This document shows positions 15,010 to 24,589 of a DNA stretch of 53,986 bases, one piece after another. How positions within the stretch are numbered: position 1 is the first letter of the stretch; each line of letters opens with the position of its first letter. The notes under the pieces were generated by a model, which made no database searches, was not told where the DNA came from, and worked only from the letters and a program-made list of their open reading frames with translations. The translations under genes and the position numbers were made by a program. Source of the stretch: an uncultured Allofournierella sp. (GTDB taxonomy: Bacteria; Bacillota; Clostridia; Oscillospirales; Ruminococcaceae); the NCBI GenBank assembly GCA_944382775.1, contig CALWNI010000010.1, positions 1 through 53,986 on the forward strand. The letters run 5' to 3'.

Positions 15010-16423
15010 AAAATTCGCTCACTCCTTCTTTTCGCTGAAGAATCACGTCAAATCCTTCGATATACTCGGTGGGATACTTATAATTGAAAATTCGTTCAAT
15101 GCGATCCCCATCGGGTTGGCACAACTTTGTGCTGGCACCTGCTCCTGCAGCTAAAATCGAGTGAACTTCTTCCATAATATAAATATTGTAATACCCTTCG
15201 TAACCCGGCTTGCACCAACCGGTGTTTTCCAGATTTTTCAGCGTATTTTTTTGACGGTACAAATAATATGGCTGATACCCTGCCTGTGCCAGTGCCTCGC
15301 ATGCATCCACCATTTCTGCCACATCCGCATAGGCTTCTTCTCGGTTTTCAATCACCAGATTGGAAGCACGCTTCAAGGTCAATGTATGTACCGTAATGTT
15401 TTCGGGGTCCATTTCAATGGCGATTTTCAGGCTTTGCTTAAAGCCTTCCACCGTGTCACCCGGCAGGCCGGCAATCAAATCCATATTGATATTTGTATGC
15501 CCTGCTGCCCGTGCCTGTGCAAAACAGCGGCGGATGTCTTCTGCGGTGTGCTTGCGACCAATGTTCACCAGCACATCGTCTTGGAAGGTTTGGGGGTTGA
15601 TGGAAATACGGGTTGCGCCGTACTCCTTTAACACCTGCAATTTTTCCTCGTCGGTACAGTCGGGTCGGCCTGCTTCCACGGTGTACTCTTCCAGCTGGCT
15701 CAAATCAAAGCACTCCCGTACCGTTCCCATCAGCTGGCGCAGCTGGTCTGCGGACAAGCTGGTGGGGGTACCGCCGCCAATGTAGATGGTTTTGAGGGAT
15801 AAGCCGCATTGCTCGGCCTGCTGCTTCATGGCACGCACTTCTTGGCACAGTTTATCCACATAAGGCTGTACCATGGTTTGGTCACGACCCAGTGTGCGGG
15901 ACACAAAGCTGCAATAACTGCAACGGGACGGACAGAACGGAATGCCGATGTACAGGCTGTAATCGGTTGGTTTGCGGCTTGCCAAGATGGGCCGCTGTAA
16001 ATCTGCAATGCTTTTTGCCAGTTGATACTTTTCCTTTGTGCAGTCAAAGTCCTGGCAGAACAGGGCCTCGATTTGCTCATCGGTGTAGCCTGCGGCGCGC
16101 TTATCGTGAATGATGCGTACCGGGCGTACGCCGGTTAATTTGCCCCAAGGCAGCCGCATTCCCGTTGCTTCGGTAAGCAGATTGTACACCAAGGTGGACA
16201 GCGCAAATTCCAGCTGTTCGGGTTGTTCGGGCAAGGGTGCCGTGCAGCATTTGCACACACCATTTTTACGCAGTGCTGCCACCATTTTATACTTGCCTGC
16301 CCAAGCAAATACCATATCTTCTTTGCGGCAGTATGCCTTTGCGGGGGTTGCCCCCGGGAAAAACATGCGGGCGATGTTTTCCGGCTCGTAAGCCGAAGAT
16401 AAGCCCTTAATATAAATTTGCAT
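14975..16423 (-). CDS. hemZ: HemZ-type coproporphyrinogen dehydrogenase-like radical SAM protein
   Basis: A 482-residue radical SAM protein in the HemN/HemW/HemZ group. The cluster motif is CPSRCSYC (Cys164, 168, 171), followed by YIGGGTPTSLS near 215. The long N-terminal part before the cluster is typical of HemZ (B. subtilis HemZ is about 500 residues). Without other haem genes here, a role in haem synthesis is uncertain; related HemW proteins are haem chaperones. It lies 9 nt downstream of the metallo-beta-lactamase-fold gene in a long run of same-strand genes. Confidence 0.88.
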   Translation of the reverse strand: MQIYIKGLSSAYEPENIARMFFPGATPAKAYCRKEDMVFAWAGKYKMVAALRKNGVCKCCTAPLPEQPEQLEFALSTLVYNLLTEATGMRLPWGKLTGVRPVRIIHDKRAAGYTDEQIEALFCQDFDCTKEKYQLAKSIADLQRPILASRKPTDYSLYIGIPFCPSRCSYCSFVSRTLGRDQTMVQPYVDKLCQEVRAMKQQAEQCGLSLKTIYIGGGTPTSLSADQLRQLMGTVRECFDLSQLEEYTVEAGRPDCTDEEKLQVLKEYGATRISINPQTFQDDVLVNIGRKHTAEDIRRCFAQARAAGHTNINMDLIAGLPGDTVEGFKQSLKIAIEMDPENITVHTLTLKRASNLVIENREEAYADVAEMVDACEALAQAGYQPYYLYRQKNTLKNLENTGWCKPGYEGYYNIYIMEEVHSILAAGAGASTKLCQPDGDRIERIFNYKYPTEYIEGFDVILQRKEGVSEFYARYLDSQTTG

Positions 16424-16432
16424 GAATGCTCC

Positions 16433-17023
16433 TTACATGAAAAAATAGGGGTTTGTTTCTTTTTCTTGCCCCAAGGTGGTAAATTCGCCATGACCCGGCA
16501 AAACGGTGGTATCATTCGGCAGGGGCAAATTTTTGATTTTTTGAATGGTTTCCCGTTGCTTTTTGGGGTCGCCGCCGGGCAGGTCGGTACGGCCCACCGA
16601 GCCGGCAAACAGGGTATCGCCTGCAAACAGCAAACCACCACATTCAATCAGCCAAGAACCTTCGGTATGGCCCGGTGTGTGCCATGTGGTAAAGGTGGCT
16701 TCGTCCACCTGAATCACGCCGCCGTCCTCATATTGTTCGTAGGTACCACGCAGGGGCTGAAGCTCCAATCCGCTTGCATCGGCCGAATCCAGATAAACCT
16801 TGCAGTTCCACTTTTCTTTCAAGGCTTCCACGCTGCAAACATGGTCATGGTGCCCATGGGTCAGTAAAATATGGGTGAGGGTTGCGTTTTTTTCTTTTAA
16901 AACCGATTCAATTTGTTCCACACCGGGTGCAGGGTCCACTGCAATGGCGTTGCCTGCATCGGTTACCACCAAAAAGCTGTTGGTATAGTACGGCGCAGGG
17001 CCGTGTAAATGATATACCTGCAT
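16433..17023 (-). CDS. Metallo-beta-lactamase-fold hydrolase (glyoxalase II-like)
   Basis: A 196-residue metallohydrolase with THGHHDH (His56, His58, Asp60, His61), a later HTPGHTEGS and an AGDTLF metal bridge Asp. The short form lacks the extra C-terminal domain of true glyoxalase II. These YqgX-like proteins hydrolyse thioesters, but the natural substrate is unknown. It lies 24 nt from dtd. Confidence 0.9.
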   Translation of the reverse strand: MQVYHLHGPAPYYTNSFLVVTDAGNAIAVDPAPGVEQIESVLKEKNATLTHILLTHGHHDHVCSVEALKEKWNCKVYLDSADASGLELQPLRGTYEQYEDGGVIQVDEATFTTWHTPGHTEGSWLIECGGLLFAGDTLFAGSVGRTDLPGGDPKKQRETIQKIKNLPLPNDTTVLPGHGEFTTLGQEKETNPYFFM

Positions 17024-17047
17024 TTGTTTTCCTCTCTTTTCTTTGTG

Positions 17048-17497
17048 TTACCATTCATCGGTATCCACAACAATGGTCACCGGGCCATCGTTTACCATGC
17101 TAACCTGCATGTCGGCACCAAATTCGCCATGCTTTACCTGGCTAAGACCCTGTTGTGAAATTTGCTGTAAAAACAACTCATAGGCATCGGTGGCCAGCGG
17201 AGGTTTGGCTGCCGCCACAAAACTGGGCCGTTTGCCCTTTTTGGTGGAGGCATACAGGGTAAAATTGCTGACCACCAAAGCGGAATAGCCCAATTCCACC
17301 GCGCTTTTGTTCATCTTGCCCTCTTCGTCGCAAAAAATGCGAAGATGGGCACACTTTTCTGCCAACTTGGGCACGATATCCAGTGTATCGGTATCTTTAA
17401 TGCCCAGCAGAATCATAAGGCCGGGGCCAATGGTACGGGGTTCGCCGCCGTTTACCGTTACCGATGCACCGGTTACACGCTGTATTACTGCTCGCAT
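17048..17497 (-). CDS. dtd: D-aminoacyl-tRNA deacylase
   Basis: A 149-residue proofreading enzyme removing D-amino acids from tRNA. It opens with the typical [15 protein letters not shown]. The active-site pair is seen as SNFTLYA (usually SQFTL) near residue 77 and NDGPVT near 136. It follows rel on the same strand with a 30-nt gap, the usual rel-dtd pairing of Firmicutes. Confidence 0.95.
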   Translation of the reverse strand: MRAVIQRVTGASVTVNGGEPRTIGPGLMILLGIKDTDTLDIVPKLAEKCAHLRIFCDEEGKMNKSAVELGYSALVVSNFTLYASTKKGKRPSFVAAAKPPLATDAYELFLQQISQQGLSQVKHGEFGADMQVSMVNDGPVTIVVDTDEW

Positions 17498-17527
17498 TGT
17501 GCAATTCTCCTTTTGTGCAACAACAAT

Positions 17528-19705
17528 TTATACACGGGTTACGGTAATCACATCTCGGATATGGCGCAGTTTATTCAACACGCTGTTGAGATGCTCGGTG
17601 CTGGCAATGCCAACGGTTACCGACATGGAGGCACGGCCATTATCCACCGTGCGGGCATTCATGGCGTAAATGGGCACACGCATATCGGTAAGTGCCATTG
17701 CCACTTCGCCCACCAGACCTTCACGGTTCATTGCCACCATTTCCAAGCTGGCTTTGTAGTTCTCCTGCTTGGTATCTTCCCAATGGGCGTTAATCCAGCG
17801 GTCTTTATTTTCGGGGTCATTTACGCCTGCTTTGGCGTTGGGGCAGTCTTTTTTATGAATGGACACACCGAAACCACGGGTAATAAAACCAATGATTTCG
17901 TCGCCCGGCAAGGGGCTGCAACACTTGGCAAATTTGATGGGGCAGTTGTCAATGCCTTCCACCACAACACCGTCGCTGCCCTTGTACTTTTTCAAGGGAA
18001 TGTCCGCCAATGCTGGGGCAGTTTTTTCTTCGCTGGCTTTCAGCTTGGTATATTCTTCCTTGATTTTGCCCAGCAAACGGCTCAACTGCAAGCCACCGTA
18101 TCCCAATGCAGCATACATTTCCTCCGCCGAGTTCAAACGCTGGCGGCGGGCAATTTCTGCCATAAACTCATCCCATTTGTCATCGGGAATGGTAATCAGG
18201 TTGCGGCGCAGCTCTTTTTCCAGCGCAGCACGGCCTTCCTGAATGTTTTCTTCACGGCGTTCCTTTTTAAACCAGTTGCGGATTTTGTTGCGGGCCTCGC
18301 TGGTGGTAACAATCTTCAACCAGTCACGGCTGGGGCCCTTGTCTGCCGGGCCGGTAATGATTTCGATAATTTCGCCGGTTACAACCTTATGGTCAATGGA
18401 TACCATGCGGCTGTTTACCTTTGCACCAATCATGCGGTTGCCCACCGCCGAGTGAATGGCGTAGGCAAAGTCGATGGTAGTTGCGCCTGCGGGCAGGTTG
18501 ATTACGTCGCCCTTGGGGGTAAAGGCAAACACTTCTTCCGGCAGCAAATCGCCTTTGATGTCCTGCAACAAGCTGCCTGCATCTTCGTTTTCACGCTGGC
18601 TTTCCAACAGCTGGCGTACCCATGCCAAACGCTCTTCCAGCTTATCACGGCTGCCGCCCTGAATGCCGGCTTTGTATTTCCAGTGAGCGGCAACGCCGTA
18701 TTCTGCCATCTGGTCCATCTCGTGGGTGCGAATCTGCACCTCAAAGGGGATGCCCTCGTGACCAATGACCGTGGTATGCAGCGACTGGTACATATTCGGC
18801 TTAGGTGTGGAAATGTAGTCCTTGAAGCGGTTGGGCAACGGATGATACATATCATGGATAACCCCCAGTGCATTGTAGCACTCTGCCACGGTATCTAAAA
18901 TGATGCGCACTGCATACACATCATAAATTTCTTCAAAGTCCCGATTTTGCATGTACATTTTGCGGTAGATGCCGTATACACTCTTTACACGGCTTTTCAT
19001 TACCGCTTCGGGCATGCCGTTTTCCGCCAAGCGGCCACGAATTACCTCGGCAATGTTGGTTACAAACTCTCTGCCGCCGTTTTCTGCCAGCAACTCACGG
19101 ATATGCTCGTAGCCAATGGGGTCCAGATAGCGCAGGCTGCGGTCTTCCAGTTCTTCCTTAATGTTGCTGATGCCCAAACGGTGGGCAATGGGGGCATATA
19201 CCTCCATGGTTTCCAGTGCCTTGTCACGGCGTTTTTGCTCGGGCCATGCATCGCCTGTGCGCATATTGTGCAAGCGGTCGCACAATTTAATAATCATAAC
19301 ACGCACATCTTGGCTCATTGCCATGAGCATTTTGCGCAGGTTTTCCGCTTGTTGTTCTTCCACCGAAGAAAATTTAATCTTGGTCAGTTTGGTAACACCG
19401 TCTACCATGTGGGCCACATCGGCACCAAACATGGACTGGATGTCCTCCAAACTAACCGAAGTGTCTTCCACCACATCGTGCATCAATGCCGCTGCCAGAC
19501 TTTCGGTGTCCATACCCATTTCCACCAGCAGCATTGCCACATGAATGGGGTGGCAGATATAGGGTTCTCCCGAACGGCGGAACTGGCCTTGGTGCGCTTG
19601 TTCTGCCACCTTATAGGCCTTGTCCAGCATTTCTATATCATACGAGCGGCCGCTTTCTTCCACCACTCGTTTTAAATCATCGTATACTACATACTGCCCC
19701 GTCAT
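17528..19705 (-). CDS. relA: Bifunctional (p)ppGpp synthetase/hydrolase Rel
   Basis: A 725-residue long RSH protein. The HD hydrolase domain (about 20-200) retains His52, His76 and Asp77 in LMHDVVEDT, so hydrolysis should work. The synthetase domain (about 240-370) has RFKDYISTPKPNMYQSLHTT, with the RFKD motif of bifunctional enzymes. The TGS domain begins near 395 (VFAFTPKGDVINLPAGAT), then helical and zinc-finger regions (CCSPLPGDEIIGF), then a C-terminal ACT domain. It sets ppGpp levels in response to starved ribosomes. It lies 4 nt downstream of recJ. Confidence 0.97.
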   Translation of the reverse strand: MTGQYVVYDDLKRVVEESGRSYDIEMLDKAYKVAEQAHQGQFRRSGEPYICHPIHVAMLLVEMGMDTESLAAALMHDVVEDTSVSLEDIQSMFGADVAHMVDGVTKLTKIKFSSVEEQQAENLRKMLMAMSQDVRVMIIKLCDRLHNMRTGDAWPEQKRRDKALETMEVYAPIAHRLGISNIKEELEDRSLRYLDPIGYEHIRELLAENGGREFVTNIAEVIRGRLAENGMPEAVMKSRVKSVYGIYRKMYMQNRDFEEIYDVYAVRIILDTVAECYNALGVIHDMYHPLPNRFKDYISTPKPNMYQSLHTTVIGHEGIPFEVQIRTHEMDQMAEYGVAAHWKYKAGIQGGSRDKLEERLAWVRQLLESQRENEDAGSLLQDIKGDLLPEEVFAFTPKGDVINLPAGATTIDFAYAIHSAVGNRMIGAKVNSRMVSIDHKVVTGEIIEIITGPADKGPSRDWLKIVTTSEARNKIRNWFKKERREENIQEGRAALEKELRRNLITIPDDKWDEFMAEIARRQRLNSAEEMYAALGYGGLQLSRLLGKIKEEYTKLKASEEKTAPALADIPLKKYKGSDGVVVEGIDNCPIKFAKCCSPLPGDEIIGFITRGFGVSIHKKDCPNAKAGVNDPENKDRWINAHWEDTKQENYKASLEMVAMNREGLVGEVAMALTDMRVPIYAMNARTVDNGRASMSVTVGIASTEHLNSVLNKLRHIRDVITVTRV

Positions 19706-19709
19706 AACC

Positions 19710-21743
19710 TTATCCCTCCAACGCCTTTAATATCGGTGCGGAAAATAAATCCTTTTTCTCCGCCACCGGGATGGGCGCATATTTCTTTGCCCCACCTGTT
19801 TCGCACACTTCCACCAAACCCAGCTGGGTTAATGCCATAAGGCCAACCAGGGTTTTGCCGGTATGCTCTGCCCCCAGCTTTGCAAAAACCGGCTGCAAAT
19901 CCTGTGCCCACACCGTGCCCTCTTGAATCATGCGATAAATTGCCACAATATGGCTACGCTGCGGCAGCAACATGGTGCGGTTTTGGGGTGAAAGCTGCAT
20001 ACCGTGGCAGAAGGCATCAAAAATTGCGGCCTGTTTTGCCACGGTATCCGGCAAACCTGCCGGGCGCAGTTCTTTAATGCGACCGGACAGCTGCGGCCCG
20101 TTTTTGCCTTCGTAAACCGACAAGGTGATGGCTGCATCCACCCGATCGCCAATCTGATAGGGCAGTTCGTTTACACTGATGCCAAAATAAGCTGCATAAA
20201 AGCTGGAGGCCCCTTGCCGCAAACGCAAACGACAATGTCTGCCGTCGCTCACAGGGTATACTCCTTCCACCATTGCATCTTGCAACAGGAACAAGGGGGC
20301 AGGGTTTCCGTTTCCGCAGGGTGCCAGATAATCCAGCCCCTGTACCTCGGTTACACTCAAACGATCCAGCTGAACGGCAACATCCAGTTCCAACGGCGGA
20401 CACTCCAACACGGGATATTCCTTTGCCGCAAATTCATTTAAGGCAACGCGTAGTGCCTCAATGTTTTCCTGTTGAATGGACAAACCTGCCGCCAGTGCGT
20501 GGCCGCCGTAACGCATTAACAGATTGCCACAGGCACAAATGGCTTTGTGCAGGTTAAAGCCCGGCACACTGCGGCCGGAGCCTTTGCCCTCGCCGTTTTG
20601 CAGACTGATGACAATGACAGGCTTACCGTATCGCTCTACCAAGCGGCTTGCCACAATACCAATTACCCCTTGGTGATAGTTTTCACCCCATACCAAAATA
20701 ACACGGTCGTTTTGCCGTGCAGGGTCGGCGGTGAGTTGAGCTTCGGCTTCCGCCATAATCTCCTGTTCTGCCTCTTGCCGTGCCTGATTGTTTGCCACCA
20801 GCTGCTCGGTGAGCTGTTCGGCACGCTCGTAGTCTTCGCAAAGCAGCAACTGCAACGCCGTTACCGCCGAATCCATGCGGCCTGCCGCATTCAATTTGGG
20901 CGCAATGGCAAAGCTGATGCTCTCGCTTGTTACGGGTTTATCCCCCAAGCCGCAGGCTTCCAGCAACGCCAAAAGACCCGGCCGTTCGGAATGCTGCATT
21001 GCCTGCAAGCCATGTTTTACAATGGTACGGTTTTCCCCTTTCAGCACCATCACGTCTGCCACCGTGCCAACTGCCGCCAAGTCGCCGCAAAAATCCAGCA
21101 GGGCTTCCGGCTCGCAGCCGTCCAATGCAGCGCACAGTTTAAAGGCTACCCCTGCACCCGAAAGGGTTTTACAGGGACTTTCGTCATCGGCACGGGCCGG
21201 GTCTACCACGGCAACGGCATCGGGTAACACCTCGCCCGGCAGGTGGTGGTCGGTGATGACCAAATCAATGCCCAGCTCCTTTGCCCGTGCGGCTTCCGGC
21301 ACAGCGGTAATGCCGTTATCCACCGTGATAATCAGCTTATAGCCTTTTTCCGCCAAGCCTTCCAGAATGGCGTTGGTCAGGCCGTAGCCATCCTCTTCTC
21401 GGTTTGGCAGTTTGCAGCGCACATTTGCCCCCATACCCCGCAAATGGGAGTACAGCAATGCTGTAGCGGTAACACCGTCCACATCGTAATCGCCAAAAAT
21501 TACAATGGGTTCTTCGGTGTCAATGGCCTGTAAAATACGATTTACGGCCTTGTCCATATCTTTCATTAAAAAGGGGTCAGAAAGCGGTGCATCTTGTGCG
21601 AGAAACTCCATGGCTGCCTGAGGTGTCGTCATACCCCGTGCAGTTAAGATGCGTGCCAACAACAGCGGTGCACCAATTGCCGCCGCCAAACGGGCTGCAA
21701 CTGCTTCATCCGGTTGATTGACTTGCCAGGCACGATAGGTCAT
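19710..21743 (-). CDS. recJ: Single-stranded-DNA exonuclease RecJ
   Basis: A 677-residue DHH-superfamily 5'-3' exonuclease in RecF-type repair. The catalytic motifs are GDYDVDG near 83, VDNGI near 140 and TDHH near 163; the DHHA1 domain follows with GGHALAAG near 410. The C-terminal 130 residues are an extension seen in Gram-positive RecJ. It sits between xpaC and rel with gaps of 4-5 nt. Confidence 0.96.
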   Translation of the reverse strand: MTYRAWQVNQPDEAVAARLAAAIGAPLLLARILTARGMTTPQAAMEFLAQDAPLSDPFLMKDMDKAVNRILQAIDTEEPIVIFGDYDVDGVTATALLYSHLRGMGANVRCKLPNREEDGYGLTNAILEGLAEKGYKLIITVDNGITAVPEAARAKELGIDLVITDHHLPGEVLPDAVAVVDPARADDESPCKTLSGAGVAFKLCAALDGCEPEALLDFCGDLAAVGTVADVMVLKGENRTIVKHGLQAMQHSERPGLLALLEACGLGDKPVTSESISFAIAPKLNAAGRMDSAVTALQLLLCEDYERAEQLTEQLVANNQARQEAEQEIMAEAEAQLTADPARQNDRVILVWGENYHQGVIGIVASRLVERYGKPVIVISLQNGEGKGSGRSVPGFNLHKAICACGNLLMRYGGHALAAGLSIQQENIEALRVALNEFAAKEYPVLECPPLELDVAVQLDRLSVTEVQGLDYLAPCGNGNPAPLFLLQDAMVEGVYPVSDGRHCRLRLRQGASSFYAAYFGISVNELPYQIGDRVDAAITLSVYEGKNGPQLSGRIKELRPAGLPDTVAKQAAIFDAFCHGMQLSPQNRTMLLPQRSHIVAIYRMIQEGTVWAQDLQPVFAKLGAEHTGKTLVGLMALTQLGLVEVCETGGAKKYAPIPVAEKKDLFSAPILKALEG

Positions 21744-21748
21744 TGATG

Positions 21749-22960
21749 TTACTCCTTCGGGTAAAAATTATCTTCCAGCGAAAATCCGTCTTGCGCCAAC
21801 ATGCTTTGCATGGCACTGATTTCGGTGGAAATATCCAATGCGGCATCACTCAAAAGTTCATCCCGCAGATTTTCAAATGCAATGTTTAGGGTATGCAGAA
21901 TGCCTGCAATTTCCAGGCGAATGCGGTCCGCCACATCGCCTTGCTGGCTTTTTACTTCATCGTAACGGTCCAGCAATTTCAGAATGGTAGGCATATAGTA
22001 ACGGGCAAATTTTCGCAACTTGGGCGTGCATTCGGGGTGACTCTGTAGCCATTCAAGCAAATCTTCGGTTTGCTCATACATACGGCAAAGTTCCTGGTGA
22101 ATCTGCAAATCTTGCTCGGTTGCCTTGATGTGCTGCTGCAAGGTTGCCAAAAACTGTTTGCCCTGCTGCAAAATTGTTTGTTCTTGCGGTTGGGTTGGCT
22201 GAGGTGTTTCCTGTTGCGATTCAGGCTCAGGCTGTGCTTTCTGCTGCTCTTGCAGGGCATAGTATTCTTTGATATCCCGATAAAACAGCTGTTCTTTTTC
22301 ATCCAGATAGCTGCCCAGCAGCCACCCCCGTTTAATTAACATGCGCAGGTCTTTGCGCACCAAGGGAATCGGTCGTTGCATCACATTGGAAAAATGCTCC
22401 AGCGATGCAACGGTTTGTTCGCCCATGCTTTCCAGATAGCGTCTGCGGCGAACCCGCAGCGACCGCAGCGAAAAGCACCGATTGCCCAATGCACCAAACC
22501 CAAAGGTAACGCACAGGATAATCACCCCTGCAATCCAATAGCCGGTATCCCCCGGCTGGGAAAAGGCGGCCAGTGCCACACTCAAGGCTGCAATGCCGCA
22601 GCCCCAAGCACACAACATACTAATTACACCGCTAAAAATCAGCAGGCCGTTTTTTACAGAATCCGAAAATCGTTGCGCCATACGATCGGCTTTTCGGGTT
22701 GCTTTGCGTACCGATTGTTTGGCTTGCTGTACTGCAACATTGTTCTGCTGTGTTTTTTCCAGCTCTTTTTGTGCTTTTTTCAGTTCTTTCAAACCTTCTT
22801 TGAGGCCACGCCCCACTTCGTAAGATACCGCTGCACCCAAATCGGAGATACTCTGGCAAAGTTCGTCCCAGTCTTCGCTTGTAAATGCACCAGACCCCTT
22901 TTTGTGGTGTTCTGTTTGCTTTTTGAAGCTGTTTTCATCAAAGGGTTCTTTGTTTGCCAT
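21749..22960 (-). CDS. XpaC-like membrane protein with coiled-coil and Gln-rich linker
   Basis: A 403-residue protein. Residues 1-95 are charged and helical (KELKKAQKELEKTQ). Two membrane helices lie at about 105-130 and 140-160. A winged-helix-like segment follows near 185-215, then a Gln/Pro/Glu-rich linker at about 235-260. The last 130 residues (RKFARYYMPTILKLLDRY, then ISAMQSMLAQDGF) match the XpaC family (PF10112). That family is named after a dye-hydrolysis phenotype and its function is unknown; TelA, its usual partner, is not nearby. It lies 5 nt before recJ. Confidence 0.78.
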   Translation of the reverse strand: MANKEPFDENSFKKQTEHHKKGSGAFTSEDWDELCQSISDLGAAVSYEVGRGLKEGLKELKKAQKELEKTQQNNVAVQQAKQSVRKATRKADRMAQRFSDSVKNGLLIFSGVISMLCAWGCGIAALSVALAAFSQPGDTGYWIAGVIILCVTFGFGALGNRCFSLRSLRVRRRRYLESMGEQTVASLEHFSNVMQRPIPLVRKDLRMLIKRGWLLGSYLDEKEQLFYRDIKEYYALQEQQKAQPEPESQQETPQPTQPQEQTILQQGKQFLATLQQHIKATEQDLQIHQELCRMYEQTEDLLEWLQSHPECTPKLRKFARYYMPTILKLLDRYDEVKSQQGDVADRIRLEIAGILHTLNIAFENLRDELLSDAALDISTEISAMQSMLAQDGFSLEDNFYPKE

Positions 22961-22990
22961 CGTATTCCTTCCTTCTATTTTTGTTATTGT

Positions 22991-24580
22991 TTACTTTGGT
23001 GCATACTGCTGCATCAGCGCACGGGCACAGCGCAAGCCGTCCACCGCTGCACTTACAATGCCGCCTGCATAGCCGGCACCTTCGCCACAGGGGTACAGAC
23101 CCGAAAGGCCGGTACACTGAAAATTCTCGCCACGCAGCAAACGCACCGGGCTGGAGGTTCTGGTTTCCAGGCCCGTCAACACCGCATCGGCGGCGGCATA
23201 GCCTTTCAGCTTGCGTTCAAAGGCCTGTAGGCCCACCCGCAAACTGCTTGTCAACTCCTCGGGCAACAAGCTGCCCAAATCAGCAGCCTGCACGCCACGG
23301 TCATAGGTGGGCTGCACACGGCCCAAATCCAAACGGCCTTGGCCCTTTAAAAAGCTGCCCACGGTTTCTGCCGGTGCTTGATATGCACCGCCGCCGACAC
23401 GGTACGCCGCCCGTTCCAGTTCACGCTGGAATGCAATGGCTTTCATGGGGTCGCCCGAAAAATCGCTGCCGTCCACGCTGACAACCACCGCCGCATTGGC
23501 ATTTTTGCCGTCACGGGCATGGTAGCTCATACCGTTGGTCAATGCGCCGCCCTCTTCGCTGGCCGATGCCACAACCTGACCACCAGGACACATACAGAAG
23601 GTATACACACAGCGGTTGCCCACATGGTGGCTCAGCTGGTACTCGCCACGGGGCAAGGCAGGATGTCCTGCGGCTTGGTGATACAAGCTTTTTTCAATCT
23701 CGGTTTGCAGGTGCTCTGCACGGAAGCCCACCGAGAAAGGCTTGCATTCCAGCGGTAACCCCTGTTCTGCCAACATGGCAAAGGTGTCGCGGGCAGAATG
23801 GCCCACCGCCAAAATCAAGGTTTCGCAAGCAATATCGCCCTGTGTGGTTTGTATGCCGGTCAACCGCCCGTTGCGATGCACCAGACCGGTCAAACAGGTG
23901 TTAAACTGCACCGTACCGCCCAACGCTTCGATTTCTTTGCGGATGGACAAAATTACCCCCCGCAGCAAATCGGTGCCCACATGGGGCTTTTGCTTGTAGG
24001 CAATTTCTGCGGGTGCACCGTGCTTTAACAGGGTTTGTGTTACAAAGCCGCACAGTTCATCGTTGATGCGTGTAGTGAGTTTTCCGTCCGAAAAAGTTCC
24101 GGCGCCGCCCTCGCCAAACTGAATGTTTGCATTGGGGTTCAACTGACCGGTGGCAGAAAAATGTTCCACCGCTTTTACACGCTCATCCAACGCAGGGCCA
24201 CGCTCCAACACAATGGGGCGATACCCTGCCCGTGCCAATGACAGTGCAGCGAACAAACCCGCCGGGCCCAGACCGCACACCACGGGGCGATGCTGCATGG
24301 TTTGCGAGCCAATCACAGGTGCAAATTCCACATGGCGGGCTATAGCAACGCAGGGCGCAGCCCCGACATAAGCCGGTTCTGCACCCTCGTTTTTCAAGGA
24401 AATCGCAATGGTGTACACCAGCACAGGCTTGCCGTGCCGTGCATCCACCGAAAGTTTTGCAACTCCGGTGTGTGCCACTGCGTTTTCTGCAATGCGTAAT
24501 GTTTTAAGCGCAACGGCGGTTGCCTGTTTTTCAGGCTGAGCCGCCCCAAGCGCAACTCGAATTCCTCTTACCAATAACAT
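22991..24580 (-). CDS. FAD-dependent dehydrogenase, COG2509 family
   Basis: A 529-residue flavoprotein. An N-terminal 90-residue ferredoxin-like domain precedes the FAD-binding GLGPAG at 103-108 with the following VLERG acidic end. IQFGEGGAGTFSDGKLTTR near 155 and GEGAGYAGGIVSAAVDGL near 505 are family hallmarks. The substrate is not known. It lies 9 nt downstream of cdaR. Confidence 0.88.
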   Translation of the reverse strand: MLLVRGIRVALGAAQPEKQATAVALKTLRIAENAVAHTGVAKLSVDARHGKPVLVYTIAISLKNEGAEPAYVGAAPCVAIARHVEFAPVIGSQTMQHRPVVCGLGPAGLFAALSLARAGYRPIVLERGPALDERVKAVEHFSATGQLNPNANIQFGEGGAGTFSDGKLTTRINDELCGFVTQTLLKHGAPAEIAYKQKPHVGTDLLRGVILSIRKEIEALGGTVQFNTCLTGLVHRNGRLTGIQTTQGDIACETLILAVGHSARDTFAMLAEQGLPLECKPFSVGFRAEHLQTEIEKSLYHQAAGHPALPRGEYQLSHHVGNRCVYTFCMCPGGQVVASASEEGGALTNGMSYHARDGKNANAAVVVSVDGSDFSGDPMKAIAFQRELERAAYRVGGGAYQAPAETVGSFLKGQGRLDLGRVQPTYDRGVQAADLGSLLPEELTSSLRVGLQAFERKLKGYAAADAVLTGLETRTSSPVRLLRGENFQCTGLSGLYPCGEGAGYAGGIVSAAVDGLRCARALMQQYAPK

Positions 24581-24589
24581 AGTTTTTCC

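Noticed and set aside
17345-18898. Plus-strand open frame of 517 codons
   Set aside because: Antisense to rel and dtd, which have complete conserved motifs. No recognisable domain or start signal.
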